Below, in pieces: positions 39,215 to 48,309 of a stretch of 64,000 bases of DNA. The notes under the pieces were generated by a model. It was not told where the DNA came from and made no database searches. It was given only the letters and a program-made list of their open reading frames with translations. Each line of letters starts with the position of its first letter. The stretch's first letter is position 1. Both the position numbers and the translations under genes were made by a program. Source of the DNA: Acidovorax sp. Leaf78 (GTDB lineage Bacteria > Pseudomonadota > Gammaproteobacteria > Burkholderiales > Burkholderiaceae_C); assembly GCF_001422735.1 (NCBI RefSeq), contig NZ_LMLZ01000001.1, positions 617,233 to 681,232 on the forward strand, read 5' to 3'.

Positions 39215-40654
39215 ATGACACCAGCCGATATCCACGCCCACTTCGATCTTCAACGCCAGGTGAGCCGCGCGCACGTCGACGTGCCCCTGCTGGTGCGCCG
39301 CGAGCGCCTGCTGCGCCTGTCCAAGATGCTGGACGAGAATGGCCCGGTGCTGGCAGCCGCGGTGCAGGCCGACTTCGGCATGCGGTCGCCACGCCTGACC
39401 GAGGTGGCGGACTTCTTCGTGCTGCGCACCCTGCTGTCGCACACGCTGAGCCACCTAGCCAAGTGGATGAAGCCGCGCAAGGTGCGCACGCCCATCTTCC
39501 TGCAGCCCGCCAGTGCCCACATCCAGCGCCAGCCGCTGGGCGTGGTGGGTGTGATTGCTCCGTGGAACTACCCCGTGCAACTGGCGCTGGCGCCGGCCAT
39601 CACCGCGCTGGCGGCGGGCAACCGCGTGATGCTCAAGCCCAGCGAGCTCACGCCGCACACATCCGCCCAGCTGGCCGCGCTGGTGGCGCAGTTCTTCACG
39701 CCGGACGAGTTCTGCGTGGTGCAGGGCGACGCCAATTTGTCGGCGCTGTTCGCGTCGCTGCCGTTCGACCACCTGGTGTTCACCGGCTCCACCGCCGTGG
39801 GCCGCAAGGTGGCGCAGGCCGCGGCCCAGCACCTCACGCCCACCACGCTGGAGCTGGGGGGCAAGTCGCCTTGCATCATCGACGGGCACTGCGACATGCA
39901 GGACGCGGCCCTCAAGATCGCGCACGGCAAGCTGCTCAACGCCGGGCAGACCTGCATCGCGCCCGACTACGTGCTGCTGCCGCGCGGCCGCGAGGGTGAG
40001 TTTGCCCAGGCCTATCGCACGGCCGTGGCGCGCCTGTTCCCCACCATCGAGGGCAACGGCGACTACGCCTCCATCATCACGCCGCGCCACCATGCCCGGC
40101 TGCGCACGATGCTGCAGCAGGCCCAGACGCAGGGCGCCGAAGTGCAGACCATCGACCCCGCCGCCGGCAAACCCGCTGTGCCCACCGTGGGCACGCTGGG
40201 CGATGGTGCCAGCCGCCAGATGCTGCCCACGCTGGTGTTCGGCGCCACGTCGGCCATGCAGCTCATGCAGGAAGAGATCTTCGGGCCCATCCTGCCCGTG
40301 GTGTCGTACGAGCGGCTGGACGACGCCATCGCGCACATCAATGCCGGCCCGCGCCCGCTGGCGCTGTACTGGTTCGGCCAGAACGAGGCGGTACGCGACG
40401 ACGTGCTGCGCCGCACGGTGAGCGGTGGCGTGACGGTGAACGACACGCTGATGCACATCGCCCACGACAACCTGCCGTTTGGCGGCGTGGGCGACAGCGG
40501 TTGGGGCGCCTACCACGGTGAGCAGGGCTTCTTGCGCTTTTGCCACCAGAAGTCGGTGCTGGTGCAGTCGCGGTGGTCGATGGGGTCGATGTTCTACCCG
40601 CCCTACGGCGCGAAGTTCGACCAGGTCATGGGGCTGCTGCGGCGCTGGTTGTAG
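39215..40654 (+). CDS. Aldehyde dehydrogenase, coniferyl-aldehyde-dehydrogenase-like
   Basis: A 479-residue NAD(P)-dependent aldehyde dehydrogenase. The family core is complete: VIAPWNYPVQLALAP, KPSELTPHTS, FTGSTAVGRKV, the general-base Glu in TLELGGKSP, catalytic Cys in NAGQTCIAPDYV, and EEIFGPILPV. The short form with a C-terminal FYPPYGAKFD-type membrane-proximal tail matches the coniferyl/fatty-aldehyde branch rather than betaine or semialdehyde enzymes; substrate is not certain. Its last 29 bp overlap the 3' end of the opposite-strand kinase gene. Confidence 0.88.
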   Translation: MTPADIHAHFDLQRQVSRAHVDVPLLVRRERLLRLSKMLDENGPVLAAAVQADFGMRSPRLTEVADFFVLRTLLSHTLSHLAKWMKPRKVRTPIFLQPASAHIQRQPLGVVGVIAPWNYPVQLALAPAITALAAGNRVMLKPSELTPHTSAQLAALVAQFFTPDEFCVVQGDANLSALFASLPFDHLVFTGSTAVGRKVAQAAAQHLTPTTLELGGKSPCIIDGHCDMQDAALKIAHGKLLNAGQTCIAPDYVLLPRGREGEFAQAYRTAVARLFPTIEGNGDYASIITPRHHARLRTMLQQAQTQGAEVQTIDPAAGKPAVPTVGTLGDGASRQMLPTLVFGATSAMQLMQEEIFGPILPVVSYERLDDAIAHINAGPRPLALYWFGQNEAVRDDVLRRTVSGGVTVNDTLMHIAHDNLPFGGVGDSGWGAYHGEQGFLRFCHQKSVLVQSRWSMGSMFYPPYGAKFDQVMGLLRRWL

Positions 40655-42590
40655 GTGCTGTCGCCGCGGCGGAGGTCGGCGCAGGGGCCGTCGCAAACCC
40701 GCTGTCGATCTCATCAACGTCTGCAGCGTTCGCTGTGCTTGGTGGGTGTGCTGTGTACGGCTGGGTGATGAGCTGCACGATGGCGTCGCGCAGTTGGCGG
40801 GTAGACACTGGCTTGTGCAGCAGCAGGGCCGAGGTGGACTGCGCGTCGCGCAGGCGCTGGGGCGAGGTATCGCCCGTCAGGATGATCGCCGGCACCGGCG
40901 TGCCCAGGTAGGCGCGCAGGGCCTGCAGCACCTGCTTGCCGGTCTCTTCATGGCGCAGGCGGAAGTCCGTGATGATGAGGTCGGGCACGATGTCGAGCGC
41001 GGTATCTTCCAGGCACTCCAGCGCATCCTTGCTCGACTCGGCCGTGATGCACAGGCACCCCCAGCTTTGCAGCAGCGACTGCATACCGGTGCGCACGGCC
41101 TCGTCGTCGTCGATGGCAAGAATCTTCAGACCGCTCAGGGAGCGTGCATCCGTTGGGGGCGACATGGCGCTGTCGTCTTCCAGTGCGCCCTGCCACCGGT
41201 CCAGCCACAGGCGGAACACGGAGCCGCGGCCCGGGCGCGACATGACCTCGACCGAGGTGCCCATCTCGCGCGCGAGCCGCTGCACGATGGCCAGCCCCAG
41301 CCCCAAGCCCTTGCGGCGGTCGCGCTCGGGGTTGCCCAGCTGGTGGAATTCCCGAAAGATGTCGTCCCACTGGTGCTGCGGTATGCCGGCTCCGGTGTCC
41401 CACACCTCCAGCGCCAGGCGCTTGCCCCGCGTGCGGCACGCAATCAGCACGCCGCCCTGGCCGGTGTAGCGCAGTGCGTTGGAGATGAAGTTGTGCATCA
41501 CCAGACCCACCAGGGACCGGTCTGCATGCGCCGCGGCCGATGTCTCGCGGGTGCGGTACACCAGCCCGGCCGTGTCGGCCTGCACGCCGAACTCCTGCTC
41601 CAGCGCGCTCAGCAGGGGCTGCAACGCAAACGGGGCAGGGCGCACCTTGACCACCCCGGCCTCCAGGCGCGAGTAATCGAGCAGCGTGGTGAGCATCTCG
41701 GCCGCGGCGCCCGAGGCCGCGTGCGCATGCCCGAGCACCGTCCGCTGGTGGTCGCTCAGCGGGCTGCGCTGCAGCGATTCGAGAAACAGCCCCATCGCGT
41801 GCAGCGGCTGGCGCAGGTCGTGGCTGGCCGCGGCCAGAAAGCGGGACTTGTCGCGGTCGGCACGCTCGGCGGCCTCTTGCGCGGCCAGCGCGCGCTGGGA
41901 CTCGGCACGCAGTTCGGTCACCAGCCGGTCGTTCTCAAGCTTGAGCGCGATGCTGCGCCGCGTGGCGCGGTCGGCCGTGCGCGCCTGCATGCAGGTCAGT
42001 GCAAAGTAGACGCTGGTCAGGAACAGCGCGGGCCACATTACCGCACCGCCTTCCACCGCCACCGCGATCATCACGCCACCCATGGCGCAGGTGAGGTAGG
42101 TGACGTACGCCCGGTACAGCGGCGCGCCCAGGCCGAGCGCCCCCGACGACACGGTGCTGATGATGCCGATGGCATAGATCACGCTCTCTTGCGTGCCCCA
42201 GTACAGCACCACATAACCCAGGCTGCCCCAGCTGAGTCCCATCGCGGCCATGCAGGCAATGAGCTTGCGCGCCGCCTGGGGCGCAGGGTCGGTGAAGGGG
42301 GCGATGCTGCGCAGCGTGATGTACACCCCGAGCACCACCATGGCGTGCAAAACGAGCCAGATGGTGGTGGCCTGCGTGTCGGCCACGGGGGCCATGACCC
42401 ACAGCGTACCGAGCGCCGTGGCCAGCGACGCCAGCAGCGTCATCGGGAAGTTCTGCCGCAGCAGCGCGGCCTGCTCGCGCAGCACCTCGTCGCGCTCCCA
42501 CACCGGCCAGCCAGCCCGGGCCGCCCAGTCGCTCCAGCGCGGGGCTGGCGTGGCGGCTTGCTGGGTCGGCAGGGTTTTAGAGGGTGTCAT
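40626..42590 (-). CDS. Membrane-bound hybrid sensor histidine kinase
   Basis: A 654-residue hybrid kinase. Six or so hydrophobic segments between about 48 and 200 form a multi-helix sensor; a short coiled coil leads to the HisKA domain with H257 in AAASHDLRQPLHAMG; the ATPase domain shows NFISNALRYTGQGG, WDTGAGIP and KGLGLGLAIVQRLA; a receiver domain follows (IDDDEAVR, phospho-Asp in LIITDFRLR). The last 45 or so residues are an Ala/Thr/Pro-rich tail encoded partly antisense to the aldehyde dehydrogenase. It overlaps the upstream response-regulator gene by 14 bp, so the two are co-translated. Signal unknown. Confidence 0.93.
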   Translation of the reverse strand: MTPSKTLPTQQAATPAPRWSDWAARAGWPVWERDEVLREQAALLRQNFPMTLLASLATALGTLWVMAPVADTQATTIWLVLHAMVVLGVYITLRSIAPFTDPAPQAARKLIACMAAMGLSWGSLGYVVLYWGTQESVIYAIGIISTVSSGALGLGAPLYRAYVTYLTCAMGGVMIAVAVEGGAVMWPALFLTSVYFALTCMQARTADRATRRSIALKLENDRLVTELRAESQRALAAQEAAERADRDKSRFLAAASHDLRQPLHAMGLFLESLQRSPLSDHQRTVLGHAHAASGAAAEMLTTLLDYSRLEAGVVKVRPAPFALQPLLSALEQEFGVQADTAGLVYRTRETSAAAHADRSLVGLVMHNFISNALRYTGQGGVLIACRTRGKRLALEVWDTGAGIPQHQWDDIFREFHQLGNPERDRRKGLGLGLAIVQRLAREMGTSVEVMSRPGRGSVFRLWLDRWQGALEDDSAMSPPTDARSLSGLKILAIDDDEAVRTGMQSLLQSWGCLCITAESSKDALECLEDTALDIVPDLIITDFRLRHEETGKQVLQALRAYLGTPVPAIILTGDTSPQRLRDAQSTSALLLHKPVSTRQLRDAIVQLITQPYTAHPPSTANAADVDEIDSGFATAPAPTSAAATAPTTSAAAAP

Positions 42591-43212
42591 GGAGCAGCGG
42601 GGTGGACAGCCCCATGCGCTGCGCGGCCAGCAGTGCGGCGCTGCGGCTGTTGACGCCCAGCTGCGCAAAGATGGCGGCCACGTGCACGCGCACGGTGTTC
42701 TCGCTCAGGCCCAGGTCGCGGGCGATGACCTTGTTGGGCTTGCCGGTGCACAGCAAGGCCAGCACTTCCAGTTGCCGCGCGGTGAGTGACGGCGCACCCG
42801 GGACGCGCACAGCGGCGCTGTGGCTGCTGTGGATGGGAAAGCAGGGCTGCCCTGCCAGCGCGCAGGTGATGGCGTCGAGGATGTCCTGCGCACTGGCGGA
42901 CTTGAAGAGAAAACCGTCGGCGCCCCGGGCGCGTGCCTCGTGGATGGCGTCCGGCGCCACGCTGGCCGACACCAGCACGATGCGGGCGCGGGGGCAGGCC
43001 TGGCGCAGCGGGCGCAGGCCATCGAGGCCATTCATGCCGGGCAACTGGATGTCCAGCAGCACGAGGTCGGTGTCCACAGCCTGCAGTGCACAGGCTTCGG
43101 CGATGGAGCCCGCTTCGGCGATCTCTCCCACGTCGGCATGGTCCTGAACGATCAGGCGCAACCCGGTGCGAAACAGGTTGTGGTCATCCACGAGCAGGAG
43201 ACGGGCAGTCAT
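42577..43212 (-). CDS. LuxR/NarL-family response regulator
   Basis: A 211-residue two-domain regulator: receiver (D9, D10 acidic pocket; phospho-acceptor D54 in LVLLDIQLPGM; Ser/Lys switch residues VSAS and FKSAS) and a C-terminal LuxR helix-turn-helix (about 145-205; LTARQLEVLALLCTGKPNKVIARDLGLSE would be its core). ATG at 43212 chosen over a GTG six codons upstream. Partner of the hybrid kinase downstream. It diverges from the gene at 43455, a possible target. Confidence 0.93.
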   Translation of the reverse strand: MTARLLLVDDHNLFRTGLRLIVQDHADVGEIAEAGSIAEACALQAVDTDLVLLDIQLPGMNGLDGLRPLRQACPRARIVLVSASVAPDAIHEARARGADGFLFKSASAQDILDAITCALAGQPCFPIHSSHSAAVRVPGAPSLTARQLEVLALLCTGKPNKVIARDLGLSENTVRVHVAAIFAQLGVNSRSAALLAAQRMGLSTPLLHDTL

Positions 43213-43454
43213 CCGGCAAGTATTACGCACAAAAAGCTGTTGTTGACTAGTCCATTTGTGCGATGGACGCCGGATAGGTCAATTTTTAGACTTTCCGTCA
43301 AGCATTGAAAAGCATCTTGTTGGCGGCCAAGCCGCTTCACACATGGCTGCCCCCGAGGCGGCGGCCCGCCCGGCGGCGGGGTGTGAAGACATCGATGGGG
43401 TGATCACCAATGCGCAACTTTGTTTATTCACATTTGCTATTGAGAGGTTCTCCC

Positions 43455-44057
43455 ATGACTATCGAAGCATCCATCCACGGTTCTGCCTCCTCCGCCAGCC
43501 GCCAGCCCCGCAACGAGCGACGAAGCTCTGCACCCGCTGCCGTGCAGTGCGCCACCGGCCTGGGCGGCAATTCGGTGGCCCACATCGTCGAAGAAAACTG
43601 CCCGGGCATGCAGGCCTCGGCGGGTGTGGTGATCGAACACCTGGATGCCCAGGCGGGCACCTGGCAGTTTTCGGTCGACGACGGGCAGACCTGGCGCGCC
43701 ATTCGCACCGATCTCGTCAACCGCCCAGGCAATATGGGGCTGGCGCTGGACCGCGACGCGCGGCTGCGCGTGCTGCCGTTTGGTGGGCACCGGGTCAGTG
43801 GCGTGCGCGTGGCGTTTCATACCGTGCAGCGCAGCCACGGGCAGGGCAACGGCAGCTACCGCGCCTACGCCAGTGACGACCGGGATGACGGCTCGCGCAC
43901 GGTGACGCTGGTGCTGGGCCTGGCGGCCATCAACGGCACGCCGCCCGCGGTGCACGTTCCCCGCCCGCGCAACAAGCGCGCACTGGTGCAGCGGGCTGCT
44001 GCAGCCGCTGCGGCGTCGTCATCCTCGGCGCTCACAGGCTCCATGGCGATGGCCTGA
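43455..44057 (+). CDS. Unknown protein with one adhesin-repeat-like domain
   Basis: A 200-residue protein. The central part (about 48-155) resembles the repeat unit of large type I-secreted bacterial adhesins: GVVIEHLDAQAGTWQFSVDD, GQTWRAI, then LALDRDARLRVLPFGGH, paralleling the GTWQYSTDGGATW...ARLRFVP pattern. Here there is only one unit, no signal peptide, and a basic Ser/Ala-rich N-terminus and Arg/Lys then poly-Ala/Ser C-terminus. It is divergent from the LuxR-type regulator (242-bp gap), so it may be controlled by it. Family likeness is by eye; function unknown. Confidence 0.6.
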   Translation: MTIEASIHGSASSASRQPRNERRSSAPAAVQCATGLGGNSVAHIVEENCPGMQASAGVVIEHLDAQAGTWQFSVDDGQTWRAIRTDLVNRPGNMGLALDRDARLRVLPFGGHRVSGVRVAFHTVQRSHGQGNGSYRAYASDDRDDGSRTVTLVLGLAAINGTPPAVHVPRPRNKRALVQRAAAAAAASSSSALTGSMAMA

Positions 44058-44243
44058 GCCGCGGTTTCGCACATGCCCCAGCTTCAGGGAGGACCTGCGC
44101 TGCCTGCCACAAAGTGAGCCCCACGGGGGCGAATCTGAACGTTTGACGAGGGCAAAGCAGGGCCCTCTACGGGGTGAAAAACCGTTTGCGGCGACAATGC
44201 CGGTCCTTTCGTATTTTCATTCCCGTTTTCGTTCGGTTTTTCC

Positions 44244-44768
44244 ATGTCCAGTATCCAGGTTCGTCCCGCTACGCTTCGCGATGCAAAAGCCATCGCCCAG
44301 ATCCATACCGTCTCTGCCCAAGAGGCCTACAAAGGGTTGGTGCCAGACGAGCAGTTGAAGTCCATGTCGTCGGTTGAAAAGCGCCAGGCCTACTGGCGCG
44401 AGGCCATCGAGTATTGCGAACCCCAGGTCCAGGTGGCCATTGACGGCGAGAAGATCGTCGGCTTTGTCGGCTACGACCGTTCCCGCGATGAAAAGTCCCG
44501 CCCCACCACTGGTGAGATCTGGGCCATCTACGCCGCCCCCACGCACTGGAACCAGGGCGTGGGCCTGGCCCTGTGGGACGCCGCCCGTGACGGCCTTCAG
44601 GAAGAAGGCTGCACCAACGTGACGTCGTGGGTGCCGCTGCGCAACGAGCGCGCCCTGCGGTTCCATGAGATGGCCGGCTTCAAGCGTGAGCTGTCCACCG
44701 CCAAGACCGCCGTGATCGGCGGCGTCAAGATCGAAGAAGTGCGTTTGAAGCGCCCGATCAACGCTTGA
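44244..44768 (+). CDS. GNAT-family N-acetyltransferase
   Basis: A 174-residue single GNAT domain: IQVRPATLRDAKAIAQIH at the start, GFVGYDRSRD, the acetyl-CoA pyrophosphate region GEIWAIYAAPTHWNQGVGLALWD (motif A, with QGVGLAL) and LRNERALRFHEMAGFKRE. Substrate unknown; family members include RimI-like and small-molecule acetyltransferases. Monocistronic in appearance; 174 bp before the methyltransferase gene, with a perfect CCACGGCC/GGCCGTGG stem (44878-44898) in that gap. Confidence 0.9.
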   Translation: MSSIQVRPATLRDAKAIAQIHTVSAQEAYKGLVPDEQLKSMSSVEKRQAYWREAIEYCEPQVQVAIDGEKIVGFVGYDRSRDEKSRPTTGEIWAIYAAPTHWNQGVGLALWDAARDGLQEEGCTNVTSWVPLRNERALRFHEMAGFKRELSTAKTAVIGGVKIEEVRLKRPINA

Positions 44769-44942
44769 TGGTGTGAACCCCCTCTCCGAGCCGCTGGGCG
44801 CCGTCTTTCCGCTTGCGCTTTGCCGCGCTGTGCGGTCATTTGGATGCTGTCGCCACACAGCGGTTATTGCCCGGCATCCACGGCCCAGCAGGCCGTGGTG
44901 GTGCCGCCTGTCAGTGGTACACGCAGCGCCGTGAAGGATCCC

Positions 44943-46136
44943 ATGTCGACCTCTCTTCCCATGATCGCGTGGACCCATCAAGGCGAGCCCCGGCAAGCCC
45001 AGTGGCGCTCCGAAAGTGGCGCTCCCGTGCCGCGCCGTGTCGTCACTGCCGATGACACCTTGGCCGCAGACACCGCCTTTCGCATGGCGGCTGAGGGCAC
45101 AGGCCTGCTGTGGGAGGGCGACTTCCAGAACGCGCGCCACCTTCTGCAGGCGCTGATGCGCCGGGCCGAGCGCAAGCCCCGCAAGGCGGCTGCCCGGTCG
45201 GCGCAGAAGCTGGCGGTGGCGACAGCGGCAGAGGCCTTTCACCTGCACCGCCAGGCACAGGCCCAACGTGCCCGTGTACTCGCGGCCATCCTGATCCCGC
45301 TCGAGGGTGACTACAGCATCGCGCTGCGCCGCGCGCCCGACTGGCGCCAGGCCTGCACCGAGGCCTGGGGCCCTGCCACGGGCGAGCGGTCGGTCGCCAC
45401 GCTGCGCGAGCTGCTGGGCCTGCTGGGCGCGCACGAATGGCGCAAGAAGGGCGTGGAGGTGCCTGCACTGGGCGCGGCGCCGCTCAACCGCATCCACCCC
45501 CACTACGGTGTGTTCTCGCCTGTGCGGGGCGAGTATGTGGACCTGATCGCCAACACACCCCTGCCGTCCAAAGAGCTGGCTTTCGACATCGGTGTCGGGA
45601 CCGGCGTGCTGTCGGCCGTGCTGGCCCGCCGTGGCGTGCAACGCATGGTGGCCACCGACCAGGACCCGCGTGCGTTGGCGTGCGCTCGCGACAATCTGCA
45701 GCGCCTGGGCGTGCTGCCCCGCGTGGAGTTGCTGCAGGCGGACCTGTTCCCGCCCGGCCGCGCGCCGCTGGTGGTGTGCAACCCGCCCTGGCTGCCTGCC
45801 CGCGCCAATTCGCCCATCGAGCATGCGGTGTACGACGAAGGCAGCCGCATGTTGCGGGGCTTTCTGACCGGGCTGGCCGACCACCTGGAGCCCGGGGGCG
45901 AGGGCTGGCTGATTCTGTCCGACCTGGCCGAGCACCTGGGCCTGCGCCCGCGCGATCAGCTGCTGGTCTGGATCGCCGAGGCAGGACTGGTGGTGCGGGG
46001 CCGGCACGATGTAAAGCCACGCCACGCCAAGGCGGCAGAGGCGGGCGATGCTCTGCATGCGGCACGCGCGGCCGAGGTCACGTCGCTCTGGCGGCTGGGT
46101 GCTGCTGCAGCTGCTCCATCTGCTCCATCTGCCTAA
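44943..46136 (+). CDS. Class I SAM-dependent methyltransferase
   Basis: A 397-residue protein with an unassigned N-terminal half (Arg/Ala-rich helices, about 30-165) and a C-terminal Rossmann methyltransferase domain: motif I FDIGVGTGVLSAVLA (about 214-228), the acidic ribose loop VATDQDP, and the catalytic NPPW (280-283). NPPW/Y tetrads mark N-methylation of adenine, guanine or glutamine, as in RsmC, PrmC/HemK or rRNA m6A enzymes; which one is not clear. GGAT lies 4 nt before the ATG. The Ala-rich C-terminal end is low complexity. Confidence 0.85.
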   Translation: MSTSLPMIAWTHQGEPRQAQWRSESGAPVPRRVVTADDTLAADTAFRMAAEGTGLLWEGDFQNARHLLQALMRRAERKPRKAAARSAQKLAVATAAEAFHLHRQAQAQRARVLAAILIPLEGDYSIALRRAPDWRQACTEAWGPATGERSVATLRELLGLLGAHEWRKKGVEVPALGAAPLNRIHPHYGVFSPVRGEYVDLIANTPLPSKELAFDIGVGTGVLSAVLARRGVQRMVATDQDPRALACARDNLQRLGVLPRVELLQADLFPPGRAPLVVCNPPWLPARANSPIEHAVYDEGSRMLRGFLTGLADHLEPGGEGWLILSDLAEHLGLRPRDQLLVWIAEAGLVVRGRHDVKPRHAKAAEAGDALHAARAAEVTSLWRLGAAAAAPSAPSA

Positions 46137-46207
46137 CAAGCCGTTGACCCGTGCCTGGGCTGGCTGGACTACTTGGTCTGGGTGTGACGGGGCATGGTTG
46201 CGTGAAC

Positions 46208-46261
46208 GATTGATCGATGACCCATTGGCCTTTGACCGCCTAGTCGATCTGTCGATCAATC
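46208..46261. repeat. Ten-bp perfect inverted repeat in a gene-free gap
   Basis: GATTGATCGA (46208-46217) and TCGATCAATC (46252-46261), 34-nt loop, between two convergent genes. Nothing else in 46137-46332 can be supported. Confidence 0.5.
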
Positions 46262-46332
46262 AAGCCGCCTGTATCTAGCTGGCGCTCCGGGCGCTCTGCC
46301 CTCTGCTTATCTTTCGGTCAGATCTTTTGAGT

Positions 46333-46944
46333 TCAGCTCAGGACGGCTGGCTGGGTCGTGTCGAACGACTTGGCAGGTGTGGTGGCCGTTGCGGGGAGCA
46401 GTTGCTCAAAACGCTCGCGCAGGCTCGCTGCCCGCTCTTCGCCTGCGGCCAGAGCGACCTCGTCGAACATGGCTTCGCCCACGTCGAGCATGCTGTCCTG
46501 GTCTTTGGCGGCACGCAGTGCTTCACGAAACTGCTGCGCCATGACCGGGTCGCGGCGGGCGAACAGGCGTTCGCAGGCATCGAACAGGTACATCCGCGCA
46601 CCGGCCAGCGACCGCAGGGCTTCGGCAGGCTCCTGGCGTGGGGCGGGGGCTGCGGCTGGGGACGACGTTGATGGCCGGCTGGCTGTGGCTGTGGCTGTGA
46701 CTGTAGCGGTGGACGAGGCGGGTGCTGGCGGCGACTCCGTGGGCGGCAGCTCGGCGGGGCCGGTGAGGTAGCCCTGCCGCATGAGGTTGTCCACGATTTG
46801 CGCGCCGATGCCGTTGTACATGGCCTGCAGGTCCGACAGTGTTTTGCCGTCGGCCAGCAGCAGCAGCGAGCGCTCGCGCAGGCTCAGGGTGCGCACGCCG
46901 GGGGACAGCTCCAGGCGGGCTTTGTCGGTTTTTTGCAGCAGCAT
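46333..46944 (-). CDS. Hypothetical protein with hexanucleotide-encoded linker
   Basis: A 203-residue protein of unknown function. N-terminal 65 residues look like a small winged-helix-type fold (LSLRERSLLLLADGKTLSDL, IVDNLMRQGYL); a Pro/Ala/Ser/Thr linker (about 66-105) includes VTATATA, encoded by near-perfect 6-bp repeats (46678-46712); the C-terminal part is helical (RSLAGARMYLFDACERLFAR; EALRAAKDQDSMLDV). No signal peptide. Monocistronic and convergent with the methyltransferase. Confidence 0.65.
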   Translation of the reverse strand: MLLQKTDKARLELSPGVRTLSLRERSLLLLADGKTLSDLQAMYNGIGAQIVDNLMRQGYLTGPAELPPTESPPAPASSTATVTATATASRPSTSSPAAAPAPRQEPAEALRSLAGARMYLFDACERLFARRDPVMAQQFREALRAAKDQDSMLDVGEAMFDEVALAAGEERAASLRERFEQLLPATATTPAKSFDTTQPAVLS

Positions 46945-47080
46945 GGCGTGTCCTGTTCACGGGTGATGGCGCTGATTGCACCAAGCGGCGATGACGCTGT
47001 GATGACCCCGTGCCGCACAATGGCGGGCTGCCGTGATTGCCTTGACGGCTGCAGAAACTGCTGGATGTGCGATTGCTATG

Positions 47081-47131
47081 TTTTTTATAGCTGCTGGCGC
47101 CCGTCTAATAAGCGGTAGAGCACTTTTATTT
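47081..47131 (+). repeat. Short palindromic dispersed repeat, copy F
   Basis: TTTTTTATAGCTGCTGGCGC, then CTAATAAGCGGTAGAGC and TTTTATTTC, upstream of dusC. The remaining 46945-47213 gap shows no gene. Confidence 0.65.
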
Positions 47132-47213
47132 CATAGTCTGGCTGAATGCCTTGCCGTCCGCATTCCGTGCACGCCACGGGCGGCGGCCGGCGAGGCCCCT
47201 GAACCGAACCGCG

Positions 47214-48167
47214 ATGACCTTGCTGCTGGCCCCCATGGAGGGGCTCCTCGACTTTGTGCTGCGTGATGTGCTGACCCGCGTGGGCGGGGTGGACCGCTGT
47301 GTGTCCGAGTTCATCCGCATCACGGGCACGCTGCTGCCCGACAAGGTCTTTCTGCGCTATGTGCCCGAGCTGCGCAACGGCAGCCGCACCCTGGCCGGCG
47401 TGCCGGTGCGTGCCCAGTTGCTTGGGTCCGACCCCGTCAGCATGGCCGAGAACGCAGCCTGCCTGGCGGCGCTGGGTCCTGAAGGGATCGACCTGAACTT
47501 CGGCTGCCCGGCCAAGGTGGTCAACCGCCATGGCGGCGGCGCGGCCTTGCTGCAGGACCCCGAACGCATCGCTGCCGTAGTGGCTGCCGTACGGCGCGCG
47601 GTGCCTGCGCATCTGCCGGTGTCCGCCAAGATGCGCCTGGGCTTCAACGACACGGCGCTGCTGCGCGAATGCGCCCAGGCCATGGAGGCTGGAGGCGCCT
47701 GCGAGCTGGTGGTCCACGCCCGCACCAAGGCCGACGGCTATCGCCCGCCAGCGTACTGGGAACACCTGCCCGCAGTACGTGCTGCCGTGCGCATCCCGGT
47801 GGTGGCCAACGGCGAGATATGGACCGTGGCCGACGCGCAGCGCTGCCGCGAGGTGTCGGGCTGCGACGCGCTCATGCTGGGCCGCGGCATTGTGGCGGAC
47901 CCAGGGTTGGCCCGGGCCATCCGCGCTGCCGATGCAGGCCAGCCGGGCACAGACCTTGTTACGTGGCCCGAGCTGCTGCCGCACATTGCTGCCTTTTGGC
48001 AGCTGGTGTGCGACGACCTCGAGCCCCGCCAGCGGGCAGGGCGCCTCAAACAGTGGCTCAACCTGCTGCGCCGACGGTTCCCCGAGGCGGAGATTGCCTA
48101 TCAGCACGTGCGCACGATGACGGACCAGCGCGCTATCACCGCCTGGGTGGCGGCCCAGCAGGCCTGA
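47214..48167 (+). CDS. dusC: tRNA-dihydrouridine(16) synthase
   Basis: A 317-residue FMN-dependent enzyme reducing U16 of tRNA. The start giving MTLLLAPMEGLLDFVLRDVL is the family N-terminus. The catalytic cysteine is C98 in LNFGCPAKVVNRHGGG, the same position as in E. coli DusC; VSAKMRLG, VVHARTK and GEIWTVADAQ are conserved; the C-terminal helical domain (KQWLNLLRRRFPEAE) is present. It may have its own promoter near the repeat copy F. Confidence 0.94.
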   Translation: MTLLLAPMEGLLDFVLRDVLTRVGGVDRCVSEFIRITGTLLPDKVFLRYVPELRNGSRTLAGVPVRAQLLGSDPVSMAENAACLAALGPEGIDLNFGCPAKVVNRHGGGAALLQDPERIAAVVAAVRRAVPAHLPVSAKMRLGFNDTALLRECAQAMEAGGACELVVHARTKADGYRPPAYWEHLPAVRAAVRIPVVANGEIWTVADAQRCREVSGCDALMLGRGIVADPGLARAIRAADAGQPGTDLVTWPELLPHIAAFWQLVCDDLEPRQRAGRLKQWLNLLRRRFPEAEIAYQHVRTMTDQRAITAWVAAQQA

Positions 48168-48234
48168 GTCTGTTGAGCACTCGGGGTGCGGTGGCTCGGC
48201 CGTTCGTTGGTCCGTCTGCGTACTTGTCAGGTTG

Positions 48235-48252
48235 TCAGGCTCTCTAGCCTGA
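48235..48252. terminator. Hairpin between convergent dusC and the PLD gene
   Basis: TCAGGCT/AGCCTGA with a 4-nt loop; no U-run. Possible shared terminator. Confidence 0.35.
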
Positions 48253-48309
48253 GCCCCTTGCATCCACCGCGCGGATACCACTGCGCAGATGCGCTGCGTC
48301 TTGCGACTT

